A stretch of 8,505 nt of DNA from Lachnospiraceae bacterium (lineage in GTDB: Bacteria > Bacillota_A > Clostridia > Lachnospirales > Lachnospiraceae). Of this stretch, positions 1 to 5,130 are shown piece after piece. The notes under the pieces were generated by a model. That model did not search any database. It was not told the origin of the DNA and worked only from the letters and a program-made list of their open reading frames with translations. The first letter of the stretch is position 1. Each line of letters opens with the position of its first letter. Location: NCBI GenBank assembly GCA_028694115.1, contig JAQUUB010000064.1, positions 15,594-24,098 on the forward strand. Direction: 5' to 3'. A program made the position numbers and the translations under genes.

Positions 1-554
1 GTGTAGGTACTAACATTGTCCCTGCGTGGCTGGAAAACTGTCATCTTTATGATATCCACATTGTAGATACCATCGAAGAGTTCCAAAGCACCTAGTGCAT
101 AGCACATCATTTGCGGATTTTCTTCTGCTGATACTAGTATTCCAAGACCGTGTTTATAATCAATTACTTGCAGAACACCGTCTGCAACGAGGACACAGTC
201 ACCTGTTCCAAATCCGTCTTCTACATATTTGGAGAAGTCAAGATGCTGTTCAATTAAGACTAAAGGGTCAGGGCAGTGGTGTTTTACTTTTTCAACTTGC
301 TCCATGACGAAGGTTGCATATTCATTTGCACAGTTTTCCATCTCAGTATCGTAATATTCAAGATTATTTATTGGATTTTGGGTATTCATGCCGAGAGCCT
401 TTTCTAGCTTGTACTGACATAAACTGTGGGCATCAGTACCTTGCTGTGCATAGGCACTAGCTCTGTCACCATGCTCAGCACATAATTTTGCTGAGGGTGG
501 GCAATTTAGCCATCTGTGGCTGGATGAAGCTGAGAGTAATGCGTGTTTAGGCAT
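1..554 (-). CDS. DUF2800 family phage protein (PD-(D/E)XK nuclease-like), C-terminus cut by window edge
   Basis: The first 184 residues of a leftward gene that runs off the left edge; DUF2800 proteins are roughly twice this length. The N-terminus (MPKHALLSASSSHRWLNCPP) carries the S..HRW..CP.S signature and a later QGTDAH motif typical of DUF2800 and RecB/Cas4-like phage nucleases. A nuclease core is visible: GTGDCVL with D119, then VIDYKHG with D132 and K134, then NPQMMCYA with Q148, matching the D...(D/E)xK...Q pattern. By family and context it probably acts on DNA in phage replication or recombination; activity is inferred. The start ATG (552-554) overlaps the last codons of the upstream gene (stop at 547-549), so the two are probably translationally coupled. 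In relatives I recall, DUF2815 and a family A DNA polymerase come next, which would place them to the left of this window. Confidence 0.9.
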   Translation of the reverse strand, partial: MPKHALLSASSSHRWLNCPPSAKLCAEHGDRASAYAQQGTDAHSLCQYKLEKALGMNTQNPINNLEYYDTEMENCANEYATFVMEQVEKVKHHCPDPLVLIEQHLDFSKYVEDGFGTGDCVLVADGVLQVIDYKHGLGILVSAEENPQMMCYALGALELFDGIYNVDIIKMTVFQPRRDNVSTY

Positions 555-897
555 TTCCAATCACCTCAGCCTCTGCCAGTAAAGCCTCGTAGTCTTTCGA
601 ATTAATATCTGACAGTTTGTCTGCACCATACTTTAAAAGAAGTGCCTTGACATCTGCTGTGTATCCGTTACGGGATTTCTCTGATAGGACAGCACGGACA
701 TCTATAAGTGAGAGTGCTTTCTTTTCAGGCTTTGGAGTTTCTTCTGCCATGGACTCTTCCTTCTTAGGTTCTTTGGCAGGCTTTTCTTCCGCTCTCGTAG
801 AAAACAATTCTCTCAAAGTATCTGAGATTCCAATTAAGGTTTCTCCACATTTCCTAAGTTCATCAAGTTCAGCAGATAATTTGCTCATCTTACCCAT
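547..897 (-). CDS. Conserved phage protein of unknown function, 116 aa (often annotated 'rRNA biogenesis protein rrp5')
   Basis: A small protein found immediately upstream of DUF2800 genes in many Bacillota prophages. Three parts can be seen: a helical N-terminus (residues 1-37, ELDELRKCGETLIGISDTLRE), a low-complexity charged Lys/Glu/Pro linker (38-60), and a compact C-terminal helical unit with the pattern VRAVLSEKSRNGYTADVKAL followed by LLKYGADKLSDI. The database name 'rrp5' for such proteins has no support in the sequence; I treat the function as unknown. The layout suggests a DNA- or protein-binding accessory of the neighbouring nuclease, which is inference. The start is ATG 895-897, preceded on this strand by AAAGGAGAT six bases upstream. 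It overlaps the stop of the upstream gene by 8 bp and the downstream DUF2800 start by 8 bp, so all three lie in one coupled operon. Confidence 0.85.
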   Translation of the reverse strand: MGKMSKLSAELDELRKCGETLIGISDTLRELFSTRAEEKPAKEPKKEESMAEETPKPEKKALSLIDVRAVLSEKSRNGYTADVKALLLKYGADKLSDINSKDYEALLAEAEVIGNA

Positions 898-1063
898 GTG
901 TTTTATCTCCTTTCATATTTGATTGTTCTTTCTGGGACTGCTCGGTTAATTTCCTTGCCAGTCTTTTTGATATGACACTAATTGCAATTAGTACATCTGT
1001 AAGTTCTTCGTCTAAGTTTATGTCTTGTCTGTTTTCAGTGTCAGTAGTTGTTCCTGCTTGCAT
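890..1063 (-). CDS. Small conserved phage protein, 57 aa, function unknown
   Basis: First gene of the leftward operon. It encodes a polar N-terminus (MQAGTTTDTENRQDINLDEE) followed by an amphipathic helix, LTDVLIAISVISKRLARKL, and a charged tail. The AISVxSKRLARKL segment is one I recall from small proteins that precede DUF2800 genes in Clostridia prophages. I chose ATG 1061-1063 because AAAGGTGG lies eight bases upstream on this strand. A GTG at 1073-1075 is in frame but overlaps that ribosome binding site, so it is unlikely to be the start. The stop overlaps the next gene by 8 bp. It has no recognisable catalytic motif; a small helical accessory or regulatory role is only a guess. Confidence 0.75.
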   Translation of the reverse strand: MQAGTTTDTENRQDINLDEELTDVLIAISVISKRLARKLTEQSQKEQSNMKGDKTHG

Positions 1064-1108
1064 AAGTAGCACCACCTTTCTGAGAGTTTATTACCTCTCT
1101 AATTTTCA

Positions 1109-1136
1109 AAGGACAGAAGTTTGTGATTTGGACGGG
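1109..1136 (+). repeat. 28-bp element, copy 1
   Basis: Copy 1 of the element AAGGACARAA-N10-TGGAYGGR. The outer 10 and 8 bases fit the consensus, with a G as the last base. Read on the minus strand it is two related heptamers, CCCGTCC and TCTGTCC, 19 bp apart start to start. On that strand TAATAA lies 17 bp beyond the CTGTCC half, in a -10-like position for the leftward operon. Confidence 0.8.
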
Positions 1137-1188
1137 TTTTCAAGAAACATTTTTTAAAACTTTTTTATTCATGTTCCTACATATTTCC

Positions 1189-1216
1189 AAGGACAAAAGT
1201 TTTCAATTTGGATGGA
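1189..1216 (+). repeat. 28-bp element, copy 2
   Basis: Copy 2, same direction as copy 1 and starting 80 bp after it. Outer parts are AAGGACAAAA and TGGATGGA; the middle ten bases resemble copy 1 (GTTTTCAATT versus GTTTGTGATT). On the minus strand the TTGTCC half is followed 17 bp later by CATGAA. Confidence 0.8.
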
Positions 1217-1272
1217 CTTTCTTGAAGTTTTGTAAAAAATACTTTTCTTGTTTCATATCCTTCTAATTCTCT

Positions 1273-1300
1273 AAGGACAAAAGATAAAAAAATGGACGGA
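1273..1300 (+). repeat. 28-bp element, copy 3
   Basis: Copy 3, same direction, starting 84 bp after copy 2. Outer parts are AAGGACAAAA and TGGACGGA; the middle is an A-rich run (GATAAAAAAA). On the minus strand TTGTCC is followed 17 bp later by TATGAA, the most promoter-like of the set. Confidence 0.8.
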
Positions 1301-1382
1301 AAACTTTTAACTTTTTTTTAAATACTATTTTTTCTTATATTTAATGAAGCAATTTTGTTAAAGTAAAAAAGTTTTTAAATTC

Positions 1383-1410
1383 TCCGTCCAAAAATGAAAG
1401 TTCTGTCCTT
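1383..1410 (-). repeat. 28-bp element, copy 4 (inverted)
   Basis: Copy 4, in the opposite direction to copies 1-3. On the plus strand it reads TCCGTCCA, ten bases, TTCTGTCCTT, so it faces the rightward antirepressor gene as copies 1-3 face the leftward operon. The heptamers TCCGTCC (1383-1389) and TCTGTCC (1402-1408) are again 19 bp apart. Confidence 0.8.
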
Positions 1411-1417
1411 AGGAAGT

Positions 1418-1439
1418 TATAGGGAGACTTATCCCTATA
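1418..1439. promoter_or_regulatory. Palindrome in the antirepressor leader, candidate operator
   Basis: Perfect 8-bp arms TATAGGGA (1418-1425) and TCCCTATA (1432-1439) around a 6-base centre, ending 7 bp before the ribosome binding site of the antirepressor. The size and symmetry fit a dimeric repressor site or a small mRNA stem that could affect translation start. The half-site TCCCTATA occurs again at 4754-4761 inside the other structured non-coding element. Confidence 0.5.
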
Positions 1440-1461
1440 TATTTTTAAAGGAGGGTTTCTT

Positions 1462-2232
1462 ATGAAAGAATTAATAAGAATCAATTATGAAAGTGAAAAT
1501 CCAACTATACTTGGGCGAGATTTACACAGAGTGTTAGAAGTGGAGACACCTTATCACAAGTGGTTTCCAAGAATGTGTGATTATGGGTTTAGTGAAAATG
1601 TAGACTATATGACGGTGGACAAAAATGTCCTCCGTGCAGATGGAACTTTAATGCCACAGGTTCAACGTGACCATCAGCTAACTGTCGATATGGCAAAAGA
1701 GGTATGTATGATACAGCGTACTCCAAAGGGGAAACAATGCAGACAGTATTTTATTGACCTTGAAAAGGCATGGAATTCTCCAGAAGCAATTATAGCAAGA
1801 GCATTACAATTTGCTAATCATCAGCTTAATCTTGTAAAGCATCAAAATGAAGAACTTACTGGTACAGTGGCAGTTCAGAATCAACAAATTATTGAAATGA
1901 AACCCAAGTTATCATATTACGATGTAGTACTAAATTGCAAAGACCTTATTTCTACATCGGCAATTGCTAAGGATTATGGTAAGTCTGCTATTTGGATGAA
2001 TCGTTACCTTCATGATAAAGGTATTCAATTTAAGCAGGGAGATATTTGGCTTTTATATCAGAAGTATGCAGAAGAAGGATATACAAGCACTAAAACACAT
2101 AGCTATTGTGGAAGTGATGGAAATCAACATACAAAGGTTCATACTTATTGGACTCAGAAGGGTAGACTGTTTATCTATGACTTAATGAAAGCAGATGGCA
2201 TATTGCCACAGATTGAAAGGGAGACAGTGTGA
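1462..2232 (+). CDS. Phage antirepressor protein, AntA/AntB plus KilAC domains
   Basis: A 256-aa two-domain antirepressor. Residues about 18-100 (LGRDLHRVLEVETPYHKWFP through QYFIDLEKAW) are a typical AntA/AntB (Ant/Bro-type) domain, including the YHKWF and RTPKGKQCRQYF segments. Residues about 108-148 form a helical, Gln-rich linker likely to be a coiled coil. Residues about 150-250 are a KilAC domain (KLSYYDVVLNCKDLISTSAI ... TQKGRLFIYDLM). Proteins of this build counter the phage repressor and promote lytic growth, in some phages under antisense or SOS control; the exact target here is unknown. The start ATG 1462 has AAAGGAGGG (1447-1455) six bases upstream. It is the first rightward gene beyond the divergent control region with the 28-bp elements and the leader palindrome, as expected for a switch gene. 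The next ORF begins one base after its stop. Confidence 0.92.
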   Translation: MKELIRINYESENPTILGRDLHRVLEVETPYHKWFPRMCDYGFSENVDYMTVDKNVLRADGTLMPQVQRDHQLTVDMAKEVCMIQRTPKGKQCRQYFIDLEKAWNSPEAIIARALQFANHQLNLVKHQNEELTGTVAVQNQQIIEMKPKLSYYDVVLNCKDLISTSAIAKDYGKSAIWMNRYLHDKGIQFKQGDIWLLYQKYAEEGYTSTKTHSYCGSDGNQHTKVHTYWTQKGRLFIYDLMKADGILPQIERETV

Positions 2233-2233
2233 T

Positions 2234-2377
2234 ATGGGAATAAATAAATATAAATCTGAAGGTTACCATGATCCCACTATTTATAAGGCTCTTACTAATA
2301 TTATTAAAGATGAGAAGGCAGAAAAAATTCTGCCTTCAAACCTCTTGTATATATTTGGTTACTTACGGAGGAGTTAA
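2234..2377 (+). CDS. 47-aa ORF, probable frameshifted remnant of a DUF4406-like phage protein
   Basis: The ORF starts at ATG 2234, just after the antirepressor stop, with AGGGAG about ten bases upstream. Its N-terminus, MGINKYKSEGYHDPTIYKAL, matches the signature KYKSEGYxDxTxYxAL that I recall at the start of DUF4406-like (nucleoside deoxyribosyltransferase-like) phage proteins, which normally exceed 100 aa and continue with (R/K)PxVYICSPY. Here the frame instead goes ILPSNLLYIFGYLRRS and stops. The expected continuation is in another frame: 2332-2355 read in that frame gives AFKPLVYI. The change of frame falls at the A6 run 2322-2327, inside a perfect hairpin. The rest of the domain is absent and the primase gene follows at once, so it is probably a decayed gene rather than a programmed frameshift. 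The stop codon overlaps the primase ribosome binding site, so translating it could still feed the primase. Confidence 0.6.
   Translation: MGINKYKSEGYHDPTIYKALTNIIKDEKAEKILPSNLLYIFGYLRRS
2314..2337. repeat. Perfect hairpin inside the 47-aa ORF
   Basis: Arms GAAGGCAGAA (2314-2323) and TTCTGCCTTC (2328-2337), ten perfect base pairs around an AAAA loop. No T run follows, so it is a poor intrinsic terminator. It lies exactly where the reading frame of the DUF4406-like remnant breaks and about 50 bp upstream of the primase start. It may be a scar of the deletion, an attenuating mRNA stem or a protein site. Confidence 0.65.
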
Positions 2378-2390
2378 AGGAGGAAAGAAG

Positions 2391-4655
2391 ATGAAGTTAA
2401 TATTTTATACAGCAAATTGTATAGGCAATGCTAAGAATTGCAGTTACCCTAACCGTGTTGAGGTAACGAATGCAGAAGAATTAAAGGCAGTAGTTAAAAT
2501 GGATCATGTTTGTGCTGAGTACAAAAACAATTATCGTAGTGCAGATAATTTTATGGAGTCTGTAGTAGTTGTAATGGATTGCGATAATGATCACTCAGAA
2601 AACCCAAGTGAATGGGTTGCACCGAAAAAGATAGATGAACTTCTACCAGATGTTTCTTATGCCATTGCACCAAGCCGTAATCATATGAAACAGAAGGATG
2701 ATAAATCATCAAGACCAAGATTTCATGTATATTTCCTTATTCATCCATGTGAGGATGCTATGGAGTATACGGAGTTGAAAAGAACTATACAGAAAGCATT
2801 TCCTTTCTTTGATGATAATGCCTTGGATGCAGCACGTTTCATTTTTGGTGCTGATTGCAATAAAGTGATATGGCATGACGGATGGGAGACCATTGATGAA
2901 GAATTACCTGTGTTCCAAGATGATGAAGATACTGAAACAACAGGACATTTTTCTATTCCAGAAGGAAAGAGGAATAATACATTATCTCGTTTTGCAGGCA
3001 GAGTGGTAAAAAGATATGGCTCTACAGAAAAAGCACATCAAATTTTTCTTGATGAGGCAAATAAATGTGACCCTCCGATGGGAGATGAGGAACTTACTAC
3101 TATATGGAACAGTGCAGTGAAATTTGCTAAAAAAGTGCAGAGCCAAGAAGGTTATGTTGCACCGGATGATTTTAATGATGATTTTTTAGGAGAATCACTA
3201 AAGCCTTCAGATTTCTCTGATATAGGACAAGCAAAGGTTCTGACCCTTGAATATGGAAATGAACTTCGCTACACGGATGCAACTGATTACCTTCGTTTCA
3301 ATGGAGAGTATTGGGTGGAGTCAAAACAGCAGGCTGTTGGAGCAATGGAGGAATTTTTGGATTTACAGCTTGCAGATGCTTTGGATGAAGTGCAGAAAGC
3401 AATTGATGCTGTTGTGGCAAGTGGAGTATCAATGGATGATGCTAAAGCCCGAGGGAAGAAATTCGAAGGATCATTACAAGGTGACCAGTTAGAGGCATAT
3501 CGTGTGTATCTATCGGCAATCGCATACAGAACATTTGTTATGAAACGTCGTGACATGAAATATGTAACGAGTGCCTTACAAGCTGCAAAGCCTATGCTTT
3601 CCATCAGTGTCAGCGATTTGGATAAGGATGAGTTTCTTCTTAATACACCAGGTGCAACTTATCATTTGAAAGATGGACTTTCTAGAATGCACGAGCCAGA
3701 TGCTATGGATTATATCACGAAGCAAACCTCGGTTACTTCAGGAGAAGATGGCAAGCAATTGTGGATTGATGCACTTGATACTTTCTTCTGTGGTGACAAG
3801 GAACTAATTGATTATGTACAGCAAATTGTAGGACTTGCATCCATCGGGAAAGTGTATGTGGAGGCTCTCATCATTTCTTATGGTGAAGGTCGTAATGGTA
3901 AATCTACTTTTTGGAACACAATTTCAAGAGTCCTTGGTACCTACAGTGGTTCCATGTCTTCTGATGCATTAACTGTTGGATGCAAAAGAAATGTTAAGCC
4001 TGAGATGGCAGAACTTAAAGGCAAGCGTCTCATCATTGCTGCTGAACTGGAAGAAGGTATGAGACTGAATACTTCCGTCATTAAACAGCTTTGTTCCACA
4101 GATGAAGTTACAGCAGAGAAGAAGTACAAGGATCCATTCAAATATGTACCAAGTCATACTCTTGTGCTGTATACTAACCATCTTCCGAGAGTAGGTGCAA
4201 ATGATGAAGGAACATGGCGAAGACTCATTGTAATCCCCTTCAATGCAAAGATTCAAGGAAAGAGTGACATCAAGAATTATACGGATTATCTAGTGCAAAA
4301 TGCAGGACCTTATGTATTGTCATGGATTATTGAAGGCGCACAAAAGGTAATCTTAAATAACTTCAAAATAAAACTTCCAACATGTGTAGAGAATGCTATT
4401 AACAATTACCGTGCAGACAATGACTGGCTTGGAGCATTTCTTGATGAATGTTGTGAACTTGACTCTACTTATAAACAGAAGTCCGGAGAGTTCTATCAAG
4501 AATATCGTGCCTACTGTTTGAGAACAGGAGAATACACTAGAAGTACTACAGATTTTTATGCTGCACTTGAAATTTCTGGTATGAATCGTAAAAGATTATC
4601 AAATGGATCGTTTATTAGTGGTGTTCGTCTTAAAAACACAGATTTTATTGAGTAA
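2391..4655 (+). CDS. Phage primase-helicase: PrimPol-like N-terminus, PriCT, D5/VirE-type SF3 helicase
   Basis: A 754-aa replication protein. Residues 1-170 look like an archaeo-eukaryotic-type primase (PrimPol): motif 1 VVVMDCDND (D63, D65), motif 2 SRPRFHVYFLI (H112), motif 3 DAARFIFGAD (D146). Residues about 194-247 are a PriCT-like helical segment. After a D5_N-like region (about 270-480) comes a superfamily 3 helicase: Walker A GEGRNGKST (498-506), Walker B RLIIAAELEE (546-555), motif C LVLYTNHLPR (N596), and the arginine pair GTWRR (607-611). Such proteins prime and unwind phage DNA at the origin. The start ATG 2391 has AAAGGAGG (2376-2383) seven bases upstream; the longer in-frame extension to 2268 overlaps the upstream ORF and has no good ribosome site. 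It is often annotated as virulence-associated E or DUF5906-type protein. Its length suggests it is intact. Confidence 0.92.
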   Translation: MKLIFYTANCIGNAKNCSYPNRVEVTNAEELKAVVKMDHVCAEYKNNYRSADNFMESVVVVMDCDNDHSENPSEWVAPKKIDELLPDVSYAIAPSRNHMKQKDDKSSRPRFHVYFLIHPCEDAMEYTELKRTIQKAFPFFDDNALDAARFIFGADCNKVIWHDGWETIDEELPVFQDDEDTETTGHFSIPEGKRNNTLSRFAGRVVKRYGSTEKAHQIFLDEANKCDPPMGDEELTTIWNSAVKFAKKVQSQEGYVAPDDFNDDFLGESLKPSDFSDIGQAKVLTLEYGNELRYTDATDYLRFNGEYWVESKQQAVGAMEEFLDLQLADALDEVQKAIDAVVASGVSMDDAKARGKKFEGSLQGDQLEAYRVYLSAIAYRTFVMKRRDMKYVTSALQAAKPMLSISVSDLDKDEFLLNTPGATYHLKDGLSRMHEPDAMDYITKQTSVTSGEDGKQLWIDALDTFFCGDKELIDYVQQIVGLASIGKVYVEALIISYGEGRNGKSTFWNTISRVLGTYSGSMSSDALTVGCKRNVKPEMAELKGKRLIIAAELEEGMRLNTSVIKQLCSTDEVTAEKKYKDPFKYVPSHTLVLYTNHLPRVGANDEGTWRRLIVIPFNAKIQGKSDIKNYTDYLVQNAGPYVLSWIIEGAQKVILNNFKIKLPTCVENAINNYRADNDWLGAFLDECCELDSTYKQKSGEFYQEYRAYCLRTGEYTRSTTDFYAALEISGMNRKRLSNGSFISGVRLKNTDFIE

Positions 4656-4848
4656 ATGGTATGAGGTGGAGGTCAGTTATGGTAAAAATCTAAACTTTTT
4701 TTAAATGAAGAAATTATAAAAGTGCAGGTCTACTAAGGTCATATATAAAAAAGTCCCTATAGCAAAAAATTATAAAAATATCATATAAGAAGAGTTTAGG
4801 ATATGACTACAGTAGACCTGCATTATGCAATTTTTGATGGAGGTTCGC
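4656..4848. other. Non-coding gap between primase and VRR-NUC genes
   Basis: About 190 bp in an otherwise tightly packed block. Near its left end a ribosome-site-like GAGGTGGAGG is followed by ATG at 4679 and only three further codons before a stop, perhaps the trace of a lost gene. The rest is AT-rich and dominated by the inverted-repeat element at 4723-4822. The ribosome binding site of the next gene (TGGAGG, 4838-4843) lies at its right end. Confidence 0.6.
4723..4822. repeat. 100-bp element bounded by long nested inverted repeats
   Basis: Outer arms TGCAGGTCTACT (4723-4734) and AGTAGACCTGCA (4811-4822) are a perfect 12-bp inverted repeat. After a 3-base mismatch on each side, inner arms GTCATAT (4738-4744) and ATATGAC (4801-4807) pair again, giving a 22-base interrupted stem around a 56-base AT-rich loop. 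The loop holds TCCCTATA (4754-4761), the same 8-mer as one arm of the antirepressor-leader palindrome. No T run follows. It could be a replication origin hairpin, an mRNA element upstream of the VRR-NUC gene, a protein-binding site, or a small insertion with terminal inverted repeats; no target duplication is obvious. Confidence 0.65.
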
Positions 4849-5130
4849 ATGAGAGAAATAATTATAGAAAAGAAGTTAGCAATGAAAGTTAAAAAGCGTG
4901 GAGGTATTTCTCCAAAGTTCACGTCACCTGGTTTTGATGGGATGCCCGACCGATTGGTTTTATTGCCAGATGGGAAGATTGCATTCGTAGAAGTAAAGGC
5001 TCCTGGGAAAAAGCCAACACCACTTCAACTTGCAAGACACAAATTACTTCGTGGGTTAGGCTTTCTGGTATTTGTCCTTGATGATGAAGAACAGATTGGA
5101 GGGATTCTTGATGCAATACAATCCACATAA
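4849..5130 (+). CDS. VRR-NUC domain nuclease
   Basis: A 93-aa single-domain phage VRR-NUC protein of the PD-(D/E)XK superfamily. Visible core: E7 in the first helix, GGISPKFTSPGFDGMPDRLV with D34, IAFVEVKAPG with E48 and K50, then PLQLARHKLL with Q60. The length is normal for the stand-alone phage form. Family members are structure- or end-directed DNA nucleases that assist replication or recombination; the substrate here is inferred. I chose ATG 4849 because TGGAGG (4838-4843) lies five bases upstream and homologues begin MREI; an in-frame ATG at 4825 lies in the inverted-repeat region and is unlikely. Its last 20 bp overlap the start of the SNF2 helicase gene, so the two are translationally coupled, an arrangement common in Bacillota prophages. 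Confidence 0.93.
   Translation: MREIIIEKKLAMKVKKRGGISPKFTSPGFDGMPDRLVLLPDGKIAFVEVKAPGKKPTPLQLARHKLLRGLGFLVFVLDDEEQIGGILDAIQST

Larger units (their letters stand above)
1064..1461. promoter_or_regulatory. Divergent AT-rich control region between the leftward operon and the antirepressor
   Basis: About 400 bp without a gene, rich in A and T runs, between two divergent transcription units. It must hold both start signals. It contains four copies of a 28-bp element (listed separately), weakly similar AT-rich sequence between them (TTTTTTAAAAC, AAACTTTTAAC, CTTTTTTTTAAAT), and a palindrome at 1418-1439. No strong consensus sigma-A promoter is visible in either direction. On the minus strand the best candidate is TTGTCC (1275-1280) 17 bp from TATGAA (1252-1257). 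The two functions that fit are operators/promoters for the genetic switch, or a replication origin with iterons. Confidence 0.6.

Noticed and set aside
617..1157. Rightward ORFs at 617-922 and 972-1157
   Set aside because: They lie mostly opposite the leftward operon, have no ribosome site and give low-complexity or unconserved products.
1109..1410. CRISPR array: 28-bp repeats with 52-56 bp gaps
   Set aside because: The repeats are conserved only at their ends, the last copy is inverted and further away, the gaps resemble each other, and no cas gene is near.
2321..2329. Programmed -1 frameshift site joining the two frames of the DUF4406-like ORF
   Set aside because: The A6 run does not form a proper slippery heptamer in this frame, and the second frame ends soon after without the rest of the domain.
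2314..2337. Intrinsic terminator upstream of the primase
   Set aside because: The stem is strong but no T run follows, and it would cut the primase off from the antirepressor transcript.
2268..2390. Upstream start of the primase at 2268
   Set aside because: This extension overlaps the 47-aa ORF, has no good ribosome site and does not resemble a primase N-terminus; ATG 2391 has an ideal ribosome site.
3287..4256. Leftward ORFs within the primase gene
   Set aside because: They are antisense shadows of a fully motif-supported gene, without ribosome sites.
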